Source of the DNA: Blastocatellia bacterium
Lineage (GTDB): Bacteria > Acidobacteriota > Blastocatellia > UBA7656
Direction of reading: 5' to 3'
Length of the DNA stretch: 64,000 nt
Assembly: GCA_035275065.1 (NCBI GenBank)
Contig: DATENM010000145.1
Coordinates: 1 to 64,000 of the forward strand
Shown: piece after piece, positions 34,338 through 43,736 of the stretch
Position numbering within the stretch: the stretch's first letter is position 1
How the letters are laid out: every line of letters starts with the position of its first letter
Program-made: the position numbers and the translations under genes
The notes under the pieces: model-generated
What the model was told of the DNA's origin: nothing
Seen by the model: only the letters and a program-made list of their open reading frames with translations
The model's database searches: none

Positions 34338-35153
34338 ATGTTGAAGGATAAAAAGCTCGCCGTGCTGGGCTGCGGCAAGCTCGGCGAAACGCTGATCAAA
34401 GGGCTAATCGAAGCCGGCGTCATCGAAGTTACAAATGTTACCGTCACCGCCGGCCATCAGCAGCGCCTCGACCAGATGCGCGAGCGCTTCGGCGTGGCCG
34501 GCACGCTGTCGAATCGCATGGCGGCAGAGGCGGCGGACGTTATCATCCTCGCTGTGAAGCCGCAGACTGTGCCGCGCGTCGTCGTCGAAATCAGCGAAGC
34601 GCTGCGCGCCTCACAGGTGTTGATCTCTGTGGCCGCATCGGTCAGCACAGCGTTCATCGAAAAGCATCTCGGCGCGCCGGTGCCGGTGATCCGCGCTATG
34701 CCGAACACGCCCAGTCTTCTGCGAAAAGGGATGACGGGGATTGCCCCCGGCAGCAATGCCGGGAGCGAGCACGTCGCACTGGCCAAGTTCATCTTTGACG
34801 CCGTCGGGCGCACCGTGGTCGCCGACGAAAAGCACATGGACGCCATCACAGGGCTATCGGCAAGCGGCCCGGCGTTCATCTATATCGTCATCGAATCGCT
34901 CGCCGAGGCCGGCGTCAAAGTCGGGCTGCCGCGCGACGTGGCGACAGAGCTGGCGGCGCAAACCGTTGTCGGCGCGGGTTCGATGGTGCTTGAGACCGCC
35001 GAGCATCCGGCCAAGCTCAAAGACATGGTGACGACGCCCGCCGGCTGCACGATTGATGGCATTCTCGAATTGGAAGAAGGCGGTCTGCGTGTGACGCTGA
35101 TCAAAGCGGTCGTCAAGGCGACCCAGCGAGCAAAGGAGCTACTGGAAACCTGA
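34338..35153 (+). CDS. proC: Pyrroline-5-carboxylate reductase
   Basis: It catalyses the last step of proline synthesis, using NAD(P)H. The 271-residue product has the N-terminal Rossmann motif LAVLGCGKLGETLIKGL, AVKPQTV, VIRAMPNTPSLLRKGMTGIAPG and the C-terminal signature VTTPAGCTIDGILELEEGGLR. In-frame codons extend to 34287, but the ATG at 34338 gives the normal length. Its stop overlaps the next start (TGATG), so the DUF885 gene is coupled. Confidence 0.94.
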   Translation: MLKDKKLAVLGCGKLGETLIKGLIEAGVIEVTNVTVTAGHQQRLDQMRERFGVAGTLSNRMAAEAADVIILAVKPQTVPRVVVEISEALRASQVLISVAASVSTAFIEKHLGAPVPVIRAMPNTPSLLRKGMTGIAPGSNAGSEHVALAKFIFDAVGRTVVADEKHMDAITGLSASGPAFIYIVIESLAEAGVKVGLPRDVATELAAQTVVGAGSMVLETAEHPAKLKDMVTTPAGCTIDGILELEEGGLRVTLIKAVVKATQRAKELLET

Positions 35154-36925
35154 TGAAGGCAAAGAGCAAGAGCGGCGCGGCGTTTCTCGTTTTCATTCTC
35201 ACATGCTTTCTTGTATCTGCTGCATTCCCATCAGCCGCCATCATGCAGAAGGACGAAGACAAGAGCGCAATTGCGGCGGCGGGCTTCCCCAAGCTGGCGG
35301 ATGAGTATCTGAACGATCTTTACTTGCGCCACCCGACGGCCGCCGCCGCCTCGGGGCTGCATGCCTGGGACGGGCTGCTCGAAGATTACAGCACGGCGGC
35401 CATCAATGATGAGATCGCCGCGATCAAGAAATTCCAAGCGCGTCTGCAAAAGATTCCGCCGCTTGAGCTGGGGCTGTCGGACATTCTCGATTACCAGATT
35501 CTCGCTTCGAACATGAAATCGCGCCTGCTGGAGCTTGAGCAGATCAAGAGCTTCGAGCGCAACCCCGGACTCTATAACGATGTGCTGTCGAGCGCGCTGC
35601 TGCAAATCGCCTCGTTTGAATATGCGCCGCTGGATTCACGCCTGCGCCACATCCTCGCGAAAGAAAAGCTGGTGCCGCGCTTTCTCGATGCCGCCCGGCA
35701 GAACGTTCACAATCCGCCCGCCGTTTATTTGAAAGTCGGCATCGAAGGTTTCAAAGGGACGCTCGACTTTGTGCGGAACGACCTGCCGAAAGCTTTTGCC
35801 GCCGTCAAAGATGACCGCTTGCAGGCCGACTTTAAGAAGTCAACCCAGGTTGCCGCCGAAGCGCTGGCCAAATACCTTAAACACCTGCAAGAGACGAAGC
35901 CCGACCCGGCAGCGACTTTTGCCATCGGCAAGGAAAATTACGAAGCGAAACTGCGCTATGATGAAGGCATAGACATTCCGGTTGATACGCTGTTGAAGAT
36001 CGGCTACCGCGAGCTGAGCAAAGCGCAGGACGAGTTCCGCAAGACGGCACGGCTGATCGATGCGCGCCGCGACCCGCAAGCCGTCTGGGCAGACATCCAG
36101 CGCGACCACCCGAAAGCCGACACGCTCGTGCAGGAGGCCGGCAAGCAGCTCGATGAGCTGGTGAAGTTCATCAAGGAAAAACAGATCATTACCTTGCCGA
36201 CCGAACAGAAGCCCGTGGTCGCGCCGACGCCGGATTTCATGCGCTGGTCTACGGCGAGCATGTGGGCGCCCGGCGCGTTCGAGCGGCCTTCGGTGCTGGC
36301 GCGCTACCTGATTACCGACGTTGACCCGAAGTGGACAGAGAAACAGAAGGAAGAGTACCTGGCGTCGATCAATTACGAGCAGTTGTGGACGACGTCGATC
36401 CACGAAGCCTATCCGGGCCATTACGTGCAGGGCATCTATCTCAGGCAGGTGGCATCGCCGGTGCGAAAGACTTCGGCCATCGCGCCCGGCAGCTTCGTCG
36501 AAGGCTGGGCGCATTACACCGAGCAGATGATGATTGAAGAAGGCTTCCAAAACCATGACCCGAAGCTGAAGATGGGACAGCTCGCCGACGCGCTCTTGCG
36601 CCTGTGCCGTTTCGTCGTCGGCATCCGCGAGCACACCGAAGGGATGACCGTCGAGCAGGCGACGCGCTTTTTCATGGAGAACGCTTACATGGGCGAAACG
36701 CCGTCGCGCATCGAAGCCGAGCGCGGCACCTTCGATCCGACCTATCTGGTTTACACGGTCGGCAAGCTGGCGATCTTGAAGATGCGCGACGATTACCGCC
36801 GCTATCGCCGCCAGGAATTTTCATTACAGGAATTCCACGACAAGTTGCTGCAAAACGGCAACGCGCCGCTCTGGGTGCATCGCCAGTTGCTGATGCCCGG
36901 CGATAAAGGCAAGCTGCTGGAATAA
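35153..36925 (+). CDS. Exported DUF885-family metallopeptidase-like protein
   Basis: The 590-residue product has a signal peptide (VFILTCFLVSAAFPSAA region). The DUF885 signature is H417-E-A-Y-P-G-H423, followed by GSFVEGWAHYTEQMMIEEGF, a likely zinc site. The family contains peptidase-like proteins with few characterised members, so the substrate is unknown. The start overlaps the proC stop; this may be coincidental read-through rather than shared function. Confidence 0.85.
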   Translation: MKAKSKSGAAFLVFILTCFLVSAAFPSAAIMQKDEDKSAIAAAGFPKLADEYLNDLYLRHPTAAAASGLHAWDGLLEDYSTAAINDEIAAIKKFQARLQKIPPLELGLSDILDYQILASNMKSRLLELEQIKSFERNPGLYNDVLSSALLQIASFEYAPLDSRLRHILAKEKLVPRFLDAARQNVHNPPAVYLKVGIEGFKGTLDFVRNDLPKAFAAVKDDRLQADFKKSTQVAAEALAKYLKHLQETKPDPAATFAIGKENYEAKLRYDEGIDIPVDTLLKIGYRELSKAQDEFRKTARLIDARRDPQAVWADIQRDHPKADTLVQEAGKQLDELVKFIKEKQIITLPTEQKPVVAPTPDFMRWSTASMWAPGAFERPSVLARYLITDVDPKWTEKQKEEYLASINYEQLWTTSIHEAYPGHYVQGIYLRQVASPVRKTSAIAPGSFVEGWAHYTEQMMIEEGFQNHDPKLKMGQLADALLRLCRFVVGIREHTEGMTVEQATRFFMENAYMGETPSRIEAERGTFDPTYLVYTVGKLAILKMRDDYRRYRRQEFSLQEFHDKLLQNGNAPLWVHRQLLMPGDKGKLLE

Positions 36926-36953
36926 CCGAAAATTACCTTGAGAAGGAAAATCC

Positions 36954-37790
36954 ATGAAGCGAGTGCTTTCACTGCTGGTTGTGATCTTGATGGCGGCGCT
37001 CGGCGTGCACGCGCAGACGAAGTCGGATGCCGCCGAGTTGACCGAATTATTGAAAGAGTTCTTAGCCGGCGCTTCGCGCAACGATGCGGCAATACATGAC
37101 CGCTTCTGGGCCGAAGATTTGATCTACACGCGCTCGTCCGGTCGGCGCACAGGCAAAGCCGACATCATGCGTGGCTTGCACTCGGCTCCGCCTTCCAAGC
37201 CCGGTGACCCGACGACGAATTACACCGCCGAAGAGATTCGCATTCAGCAGTACGGCAACACGGCGGTGGTGGCTTTTCGCCTGGTCGGCACGACCGAGCG
37301 CGGCGGGACGACGCAGGTCAGCCGTTTCCTGAACACCGGCACGTTCGTCAAGCGGAACGGCAAATGGCAAGTCGTCGGCTGGCAATCAACGAAGATGGCT
37401 CGCCCCGAAGAAGAGGCCCGAAAAGAAGTGGCGGCGGCCGAAACCGCTTTTCATCAGGCGCTGCTCGCGGCTGATGTCAAGAAACTGGAATTGCTGATGG
37501 ATGCCAGCTTCATCTGGACGCATCACGACGGGGAACAGAAAACGCGGCAACAGTTGCTCGACTTGCTCGGCCAAGGGCAATTGAAGTATGCGAAGCTGGA
37601 GAACCGGAACGTGACCGTCGCCGTGTATGGCGATACGGCTGTCGCGCGCGGCGAGTCATCACGACAGCGCAGCATCTCCCCCAGCTCTGCGTCTGGTGAT
37701 GCCAGCCCCCTCACCGTTTTTTACACCTTGACGTTAGTAAACCAGGATGGCGCATGGAAAGCGGTGGCCATGCATTCCAGCCGCCCTTGA
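36954..37790 (+). CDS. Secreted protein with two SnoaL-like (DUF4440) domains
   Basis: The 278-residue product has a signal peptide (about 1-20, cleavage near GVHA-QT). Two SnoaL/NTF2-like domains follow: about 25-145 (LLKEFLAGASRNDAAIHDRFWAEDLIYTRSSGR, WQVVGWQSTKM) and about 155-277 (FHQALLAADVKKLELLMDASFIWTHHDGE, WKAVAMHSSRP). Such domains are usually dimeric binding or enzyme scaffolds, and the function is unknown. The duplication is in tandem. GAGAAGGAAA precedes the ATG. Confidence 0.8.
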   Translation: MKRVLSLLVVILMAALGVHAQTKSDAAELTELLKEFLAGASRNDAAIHDRFWAEDLIYTRSSGRRTGKADIMRGLHSAPPSKPGDPTTNYTAEEIRIQQYGNTAVVAFRLVGTTERGGTTQVSRFLNTGTFVKRNGKWQVVGWQSTKMARPEEEARKEVAAAETAFHQALLAADVKKLELLMDASFIWTHHDGEQKTRQQLLDLLGQGQLKYAKLENRNVTVAVYGDTAVARGESSRQRSISPSSASGDASPLTVFYTLTLVNQDGAWKAVAMHSSRP

Positions 37791-37804
37791 AAGCTGAGCA
37801 GGCG

Positions 37805-38587
37805 ATGAGCGTCAGAACTGTCACCGCTACACGATACGTCACGCCGTTGCGCGAGGGCGGGTCGCTGCCGGCTATTGTCGAAGCCGATGACGACGGCATG
37901 TACGTGCTGAAATTCAGAGGCGCGGGGCAGGGATTGAAAGCCTTGATCGCTGAGCTGGTGGCGGGCGAGCTGGGCCGCGCCGCCGGGCTGCCTGTGCCGG
38001 ACATCGTCTTTGTCGAGCTTGACGCGGAATTCGCCCGCACAGAGCCCGACCCGGAGATTCAACATCTCATACGGACGAGCGGCGGCCTCAACCTGGCGCT
38101 CGACTACCTGCCCGGCTCGGTGATGTTCGATCCCGTCGCCGACCGCATTGATGCCGACCTGGCCGCTTCGGTCGTCTGGTTCGATGCCTTCGTGACGAAC
38201 GTAGACCGCACGCCGCGCAATACCAACATGCTGATGTGGCACCGCAATCTCTGGCTCATCGATCACGGCGCGGCGCTCTACTTTCATCACACCTGGGCCA
38301 ACTACCGCGAGCGCAGCCGCGACCCCTTCGCCTTGATCAAAGATCATGTGTTGCTGCGTTTTGCCGGCGCGCTCGACGCCGCCGATGCGCGGATGACCGA
38401 GCGCCTCACGCCCGAAGTCATTGACCGCGTGGTTAAACTTATTCCTGACGAGTGGCTGACTGGCGATGCGTTATTCGGCAGCCCTGATGAGTACCGCAAG
38501 GCGTATGTTGAATATCTGGTGACACGGCTGGAAGCGCCGCGCGGGTTCGTGGAGGAAGCGATTCGTGCCCGATCACTGCATCTATGA
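37805..38587 (+). CDS. HipA-like kinase-domain protein
   Basis: The 260-residue product resembles the compact HipA_2 family. It has MYVLKFRGAGQGLKALIAELVAGELGRAAGLPVPD (nucleotide-binding region). WFDAFVTNVDRTPRNTNMLMW and LWLIDHGAALYFHH carry the catalytic D, N and the metal-binding D of a kinase fold. The first 17 codons of the longer frame (from 37754) lie inside the upstream gene, so the ATG at 37805 is preferred. It overlaps the DUF3037 gene by 23 nt. Its targets are unknown. Confidence 0.82.
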   Translation: MSVRTVTATRYVTPLREGGSLPAIVEADDDGMYVLKFRGAGQGLKALIAELVAGELGRAAGLPVPDIVFVELDAEFARTEPDPEIQHLIRTSGGLNLALDYLPGSVMFDPVADRIDADLAASVVWFDAFVTNVDRTPRNTNMLMWHRNLWLIDHGAALYFHHTWANYRERSRDPFALIKDHVLLRFAGALDAADARMTERLTPEVIDRVVKLIPDEWLTGDALFGSPDEYRKAYVEYLVTRLEAPRGFVEEAIRARSLHL

Positions 38588-38963
38588 TTATGCGATCATT
38601 CGCGTCGTCCCGCGTGTCGAGCGCGAAGAGTTCGTCAACGTCGGCGTGATCTTTTCGTGCCCGGAGAAGAAGTTTCTCGAAGCCCGCATCGAGCTGGATG
38701 AGCAGCGTTTGCGGGCGCTCGATGCGACGATGGACATCGAAGCCATCCGCGCACACCTGGCGACCTTCCCGGTCATCTGCGCGGGCGGCGAGCCGGCGGG
38801 GCCGATTGGCCGGCTGTCACAGCGCGAGCGCTTCTACTGGCTGACGGCGCCGCGCAGCACGATGGTTCAGATATCGCCCGTGCATACGGGCTACTGCCAT
38901 GATCCGAGCGCCACGCTTGAGCACCTGCTCAACTCGATGGTGCGCCCGGCGTGTAATGCATAG
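38565..38963 (+). CDS. DUF3037-family protein
   Basis: The 132-residue product has the DUF3037 pattern: YDYAIIRVVPRVEREEFVNVGVIFSCPEKKFLEARIELDEQRLRAL and a C-terminal HDPSATLEHLLNSMV. The family is commonly encoded next to HipA-like kinases, as here. The GTG start lies inside the upstream gene (23-nt overlap), which implies coupled synthesis. Whether it inhibits or is a substrate of the kinase is unknown. Confidence 0.82.
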   Translation: MPDHCIYDYAIIRVVPRVEREEFVNVGVIFSCPEKKFLEARIELDEQRLRALDATMDIEAIRAHLATFPVICAGGEPAGPIGRLSQRERFYWLTAPRSTMVQISPVHTGYCHDPSATLEHLLNSMVRPACNA

Positions 38964-39052
38964 GGTTAAATCTTATGCAGGGTCGAGCGTCAGTTTTGCG
39001 CGATGTTGCCGCGTCAGCCGCTTGTGATAGAATCGCAGAACACGGAGGTTTT

Positions 39053-39613
39053 ATGAGCACGCACGTTGAACCGCTGATGACCATCGATGACCTCGACGCC
39101 CTGCCGGATGATGGCTACCGTTACGAAATCATTGAGGGGGAACTATTCGTGTCTCGTGCCCCCAATCTCAAACATCAACGTGTGATGGGAAAGCTTTTCG
39201 GGGCATTTCTCACTTACCTTGATCGCAATCCCATTGGAGAAATCCTGACCACGCCGGGTGTCATCTTCAGCGATTATGATGGGGTGATACCCGATTTGGC
39301 GTTCATCACCTATGAGCGACGAGATGAGATTGCTGCCGGAGACCGCATAACCGGTGCGCCTGATTTGGTCGTCGAGATCATTTCTCCGGGAGCCGAGAAC
39401 GAAAAGCGAGACCGCGTTGCCAAGCGCCAACTCTACGGCAAGTATGGGGTGAAAGAATACTGGGTGGTTGATCCCTACCTACAGACCATTGAAGTTTACC
39501 TTCTTGAGGGCCAGCGACTGGAACTGAAGGCGAGGTATTCACAAGCAGATGAGCTGCTGTCTTCCGTGCTACCAGGATTCGCTTGCAAGGTCGAAAGCAT
39601 CTTCGGCGTTTAA
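39053..39613 (+). CDS. Uma2-family (DUF820) restriction-fold protein
   Basis: The 186-residue product has the PD-(D/E)xK-type core: GVIPDLAFI, APDLVVEIISPG and the KRQLYGKYGVKEYWVVDP segment. These give the acidic and lysine active-site pattern. An N-terminal MTIDDLDALPDDGYRYEIIEGELFV is typical of Uma2. These proteins are abundant in cyanobacteria, Acidobacteria and others, and their role is unresolved. The ATG at 39053 has GGAGG; an in-frame extension to 38975 lacks one. Confidence 0.88.
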   Translation: MSTHVEPLMTIDDLDALPDDGYRYEIIEGELFVSRAPNLKHQRVMGKLFGAFLTYLDRNPIGEILTTPGVIFSDYDGVIPDLAFITYERRDEIAAGDRITGAPDLVVEIISPGAENEKRDRVAKRQLYGKYGVKEYWVVDPYLQTIEVYLLEGQRLELKARYSQADELLSSVLPGFACKVESIFGV

Positions 39614-39698
39614 CTCGTCGCGCTTTCAATACGCGGGAAAGGAGACGGGGAGCCTCGCCAGGCTCCCCGTTCGGCTTATGAGACAAATAGCAGGTCGC

Positions 39699-40100
39699 TC
39701 ACATATTCTTGTTGCTCTTTTTCTTTGAAGCCGCGGCGCCATTCTTATTGGTGCGCGGCACGGCGGTCTTCATTTCAACGTCGAGCTTGTTGGTGACGCT
39801 CTTCACGCACTTCACGGCACGGGCTACGCGCGTCGCCGTGCCTTTGTTGCTGCCGGTTTTGACTTTGCCGGTCAGCGTGACCACGCCGCCGTCCGCCGTC
39901 GCGGTGATCGCTTGATCTTTAAGCGATGGCGCTGCCGCGATTCGCTCGCTGACATTCTTAGCCAGCGTCACATCGTCTACGGTTGTGCAGTCAACCGGCG
40001 GCATCTTAGGCTTTCTCGGCTTCGCCGCGTTCTTGTTCTGCGCGAATGCCGCGCCGCACATCAACACCAGCACCAACAATGCAACAAGGGGTCTTCTCAT
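39699..40100 (-). CDS. Exported BON-domain protein
   Basis: The 133-residue product has a signal peptide (MRRPLVALLVLVLMCGAAFA). One BON domain follows (about 42-115) with DVTLAKNVSERIAAAPSLKDQAITATADGGVVTLTGKV and ATRVARAVKCVKSVTNKL. A Lys/Asn-rich tail comes last. BON proteins bind phospholipid or stabilise envelopes. The ATG at 40100 has AAGGAG and makes the signal peptide N-terminal; an open frame further upstream is rejected. Confidence 0.88.
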   Translation of the reverse strand: MRRPLVALLVLVLMCGAAFAQNKNAAKPRKPKMPPVDCTTVDDVTLAKNVSERIAAAPSLKDQAITATADGGVVTLTGKVKTGSNKGTATRVARAVKCVKSVTNKLDVEMKTAVPRTNKNGAAASKKKSNKNM

Positions 40101-40297
40101 AGCCAATCTCCTTTTCAGCCGGGGCCGGGCGCGGCGCATTCGTATCGCCGCAACTGACAGCCTGCCCCGATTGCGATAGATGTGAACGGATTGCCGTCGA
40201 GCGTGGGGAAGCGACTCGCGGCGGATCGTCGGCGAAACTGCGCGGCGGCCATGCGCCGCCGGAAACGCCGAGATTATTTGCGAAATCGCTCTCGCCG

Positions 40298-41902
40298 TCA
40301 AGTCAGCTTGCGCCCGCGCCAGTCCGTCAGAATCTCGCGGGCCGCGTTGTGACCCGGCGCGCCCATCACGCCGCCTCCGGGGTGTGTGCCCGACCCGCAC
40401 AGGTAGAGCGCCGCGACCGGCGTGCGATACCGTGCCCAGCCGGCCAGCGGGCGCATGAAGAAGAGCTGATCGATGGTCATATCGCCATGAAAAATATTGC
40501 CGCCGGTGAGCGAATACTGCTGCTCAAGGTCCTTTGGCGAAACGACGTGGCGGTGAATGATGGCGTCGCGAATGTTCGGCGCGTACTCGGCCAGCAGATC
40601 GATGCAGCGGTCGGCGAAGACGTCGCGCAGCGAATCCCAGTCGCCGTCGCGCAGCGCGTAAGGCGCGTACTGCGCGAAGACGCACATGATGTGTTTGCCC
40701 GGCGGCGCAATCGAATCGTCATACGCCGTCGGGATCGTCAATTCAAGCAGCGGGCGCTCGGAACAGCGCCCCGCCTTGGCGTCATCCCAGGCGCGGTCAA
40801 CGTACTCCATCGAAGGGCAGACGTGCATCGTCGCTTTGTGGTGCGGGCCAAGCCTCGTGCCGGGATAAGCCGTGAAATCGGGCAGACGGTCGAGCGCCAG
40901 GTTGATCTTGAACGAACAGCCCTGCATGCGAATGTTTTCGACTTCGCGGCGAAAATCGCTATCCAGCTCTTTCGCCTCGATGAATTTGAGAAAAGTCGTT
41001 TTCGGGTCGGCGTTCGAGATGACGGCGCGGGCGTGAATCTCTTCGCCGGAATCGAGAGCGACGCCGAAGGCTCGGCCCTCGCGAATCAGGATGTGCGAGA
41101 CCGTGACGCCTGTGCGGATCGTCGCGCCGCGCGAGCGCGCCGATTCGGCGATGGCTTGACTGATCGCGCCCATGCCGCCGCGCGCAAAGCCCCAGAGGCC
41201 GCGAATGCCGGTCGCGCCGCCCATCACGTGATGCAGCATGATGTAAGCCGTGCCCGGCGTTGATGGGCCGCCGTTGGTGCCGATGACGCCATCGGTCGAA
41301 AGCGTCGCCTTGATGTGATCCGACTCGAAGCGCTCGTCGAGATAGGTGCGCACACTCTGCGTCATGATCTTCACGAGGTGGACGATGTCCGGGTCGCGGA
41401 AGCGCAGGGCTTCGAGGCCGAGGCGACCGAGCGCCAGCAGGTCGCCGATCTTGCGGTGGATGATGTCGGGCGGCGTTCGCATCAATAACCCTTCGACCCA
41501 CTCGGCCAGCCGCGCCAGTTGCTGCTCATAATCCGCATACGTTTGGGCGTCTTGCTTGGAGAACTTTGCCAGCTCTTTCTGCGTCGCCGCCATGTCTTGC
41601 CAGAAGAAGAGGTGGCGGCCATCGGGAAAGGCCGAGAAGAACGAAGGGTCTTTCGCGTAGAGGTGAAAGCCGAAGCGCGGCAGCTCAAGCTCGTGGATGA
41701 TTTTGGGTTGCAGCAGGCTACACAGGTAAGAGAGCGTCGAGACTTTATAGCCCGGCCAAATCTCTTCGGTCACGCAAGCGCCGCCGATGACTTCGCGGCG
41801 CTCCAGCACCGTGACCGACAGGCCGGCGCGCGCCAGGTAAGCAGCGGTGACCAGTCCGTTGTGGCCCCCGCCGATGATGATTGCGTCAATCGCTTTTGCC
41901 AT
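40298..41902 (-). CDS. FAD-dependent phytoene-desaturase-like oxidoreductase
   Basis: The 534-residue protein starts with the dinucleotide motif AIIIGGGHNGLVTAAYLARAGLSVTVLERREVIGGACVTEE. It ends with the FAD C-terminal motif ALYLCGSGTHPGGGVMGAPGHNAAREI. This matches the CrtI/PYROXD2-like family of NAD(P)/FAD enzymes. No carotenoid genes are near, so a carotenoid substrate is not established. It is probably a single-gene unit. Confidence 0.88.
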   Translation of the reverse strand: MAKAIDAIIIGGGHNGLVTAAYLARAGLSVTVLERREVIGGACVTEEIWPGYKVSTLSYLCSLLQPKIIHELELPRFGFHLYAKDPSFFSAFPDGRHLFFWQDMAATQKELAKFSKQDAQTYADYEQQLARLAEWVEGLLMRTPPDIIHRKIGDLLALGRLGLEALRFRDPDIVHLVKIMTQSVRTYLDERFESDHIKATLSTDGVIGTNGGPSTPGTAYIMLHHVMGGATGIRGLWGFARGGMGAISQAIAESARSRGATIRTGVTVSHILIREGRAFGVALDSGEEIHARAVISNADPKTTFLKFIEAKELDSDFRREVENIRMQGCSFKINLALDRLPDFTAYPGTRLGPHHKATMHVCPSMEYVDRAWDDAKAGRCSERPLLELTIPTAYDDSIAPPGKHIMCVFAQYAPYALRDGDWDSLRDVFADRCIDLLAEYAPNIRDAIIHRHVVSPKDLEQQYSLTGGNIFHGDMTIDQLFFMRPLAGWARYRTPVAALYLCGSGTHPGGGVMGAPGHNAAREILTDWRGRKLT

Positions 41903-41937
41903 GTCGCTGAGGCGGATGAATAGCTGAAGTAGGGTGC

Positions 41938-42075
41938 TTAGAGACTCTGCTTGTCGCGCCCTTCGTCAGTGGATCGCATCAGTTTAGCGAAGGCCGATAA
42001 AGAGATGCCGGCGAGCGTTAAGGCGCAGAGGAATGCAAGAATGCAGGCCAGAACAACGACGACCACTTGAATCAT
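41938..42075 (-). CDS. Small single-pass membrane protein
   Basis: The 45-residue product has one transmembrane helix (MIQVVVVVLACILAFLCALT...) and a short charged tail (KLMRSTDEGRDKQSL). The start at 42075 has GAAAGG upstream. It lies 35 bp upstream of the FAD oxidoreductase, in the same direction. Such small membrane proteins are hard to prove from sequence alone. Confidence 0.45.
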   Translation of the reverse strand: MIQVVVVVLACILAFLCALTLAGISLSAFAKLMRSTDEGRDKQSL

Positions 42076-42156
42076 AACGAGCCTTTCAGGGGGCGGGTCC
42101 AAAGGGGTATGACGCGACAACTGTAAACGAACTGGCGGTTTAAAAGCAACAAGAAA

Positions 42157-42310
42157 GTTTCTACTGGCAGGGTCTATTCATTCTCGAATAACCATTGGGG
42201 ATGAACCGCCAAGACGCCAAGACCGCCAAGAAAAGCTCTGTCTTCTCTTGGCGGTCTTGGCGTCTTGGCGGTTTAAGTCCGGAGAATGAATAGACCCTGT
42301 TTCTACTGGC
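42157..42310. mobile_element. MITE-like nested palindrome with terminal inverted repeats and 12-bp direct repeats
   Basis: The direct repeats GTTTCTACTGGC (42157-42168 and 42299-42310) flank perfect 17-bp inverted ends (42169-42185 and 42282-42298). Inside them, a second perfect 27-bp inverted repeat of CGCCAAGA-type units (42204-42230 and 42247-42273) surrounds a 16-nt loop. The layout looks like a small non-autonomous insertion with a target-site duplication. It lies upstream of the phosphoesterase gene; the surrounding 42076-42383 gap otherwise shows nothing recognised. Confidence 0.75.
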
Positions 42311-42383
42311 GCTACCATTGCATTGCACTGTAAAAGATGATACATCTTCAGGCCCAATCACGGTTGATGCAAAGGAGACGAAG

Positions 42384-43736
42384 GTGAGCAACATAAAGGA
42401 CAAAATCAAACACGTCGTTGTGCTGATGCTGGAGAATCGATCCCTCGATAATATGATGGGATTTCTATACCCGGATCGGTCCGAATTTAATGGCATCCCC
42501 CCAAACACCTATTACAACAAGATTCATGCGACCGGAAAGGTCTATGCCCAGCCGCTGCCGTCTTCGTTGACGACCGGCTGCTTAAAGAATCCGAACCCGG
42601 ACCCCGGCGAAGGCTTCGACCATGTGAACACCGAGCTGAATATCACGCCCGAAACGCCACTCGGTGATAATAGCGGTTTTCTCCGCGACTACTTTCAGGT
42701 GACAGGCAGCGCGGAACTCGCCCCGCACATCATGTACAGTTACACGCCGGAGCAAGTGCCGATCATCAGCACCCTGGCGAAACATTTCGCGGTCAGCGAT
42801 CAATGGTTCTGCTCAGCGCCGACGGAAACCTTTCCAAATCGCCTGTACGTCGCCACCGGCACATCGGCGGGCTTGCTTTACGATGGGGCATTGTTCGACC
42901 CGGACTTTTTTCAGTACCTCGCCGACCTGCCAACCGTCTTCAATATGTTCGAGGACAGCGGCAGGACGTGGAAGTCCTACTTCCACGACGTGGCGTTCAA
43001 CTGGGTGCTGCTTCAGGATGGCAGCTTCACGTCGCCCAACATTGACAGCTATGAGCTGCACTTCCAGTCCGACCTGGATGGCGACAACTTCCCCGACTAT
43101 GCGTTCATCGAGCCGGCTTACGCCTTCTTTCCCAACGACGAGCATCCGCCGCACGATGTGACCGCCGGTGAAGCGCTGATTGCAGATGTCTATAACCGCA
43201 TCTGCCAGAGCCAGTACTGGGAAAGCACTTTGCTCATCATCACCTATGATGAACATGGCGGCTGTTATGACCACGTCACGCCGCCGCCGGCGCCGCCGCC
43301 CGACACGATCTACTCGATCAACCCGCCATTCAACTTTGATCGCTATGGGGTGCGCGTCCCCGCGGTCTTCATCTCGCCCTACATCTCGCCGCGGACGATT
43401 GTGCGGGCCGTGCCGGATTGGAACTTCAGTCCCACCGACCTGCCCTTCGATCACACCACGGTCATCAAGACCCTGACCAACATGTTCGACCTTAAGCTGG
43501 CTGCCACCGGCAACAACTACCTGACTGAAAGGGATCGAGCGGCGCCCGACCTCTTCGATGCCTTGACGTTGACCGACACGCCGGACAATAATCCCGGCCC
43601 GCTGGTCGCGCCTCACGTCCCGATAGAATGTTACATTGATCTTGACCTTTCTTCTGATCGCAAGATGAAGTTCCTGAAGTTGAAAGCGCTGGCGCGCGCC
43701 GTCATGCAGGCACAGTCTTCTGCTCCGAAGACATAA
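42384..43736 (+). CDS. Phosphoesterase of the phospholipase C / acid phosphatase AcpA family
   Basis: The 450-residue product starts near IKHVVVLMLENRSLDNMMGFLYP, the family's metal-binding and nucleophile segment. It continues with QWFCSAPTETFPNRLYVATGTS, LLIITYDEHGGCYDHVTPP and DLPFDHTTVIKTLTNMFDL, which hold the remaining metal ligands. Members cleave phosphate esters, often of phospholipids. Most are exported, but no signal peptide is seen from the GTG start at 42384 (ribosome-binding site AAGGAG). A longer TTG frame also lacks one. Confidence 0.88.
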   Translation: MSNIKDKIKHVVVLMLENRSLDNMMGFLYPDRSEFNGIPPNTYYNKIHATGKVYAQPLPSSLTTGCLKNPNPDPGEGFDHVNTELNITPETPLGDNSGFLRDYFQVTGSAELAPHIMYSYTPEQVPIISTLAKHFAVSDQWFCSAPTETFPNRLYVATGTSAGLLYDGALFDPDFFQYLADLPTVFNMFEDSGRTWKSYFHDVAFNWVLLQDGSFTSPNIDSYELHFQSDLDGDNFPDYAFIEPAYAFFPNDEHPPHDVTAGEALIADVYNRICQSQYWESTLLIITYDEHGGCYDHVTPPPAPPPDTIYSINPPFNFDRYGVRVPAVFISPYISPRTIVRAVPDWNFSPTDLPFDHTTVIKTLTNMFDLKLAATGNNYLTERDRAAPDLFDALTLTDTPDNNPGPLVAPHVPIECYIDLDLSSDRKMKFLKLKALARAVMQAQSSAPKT

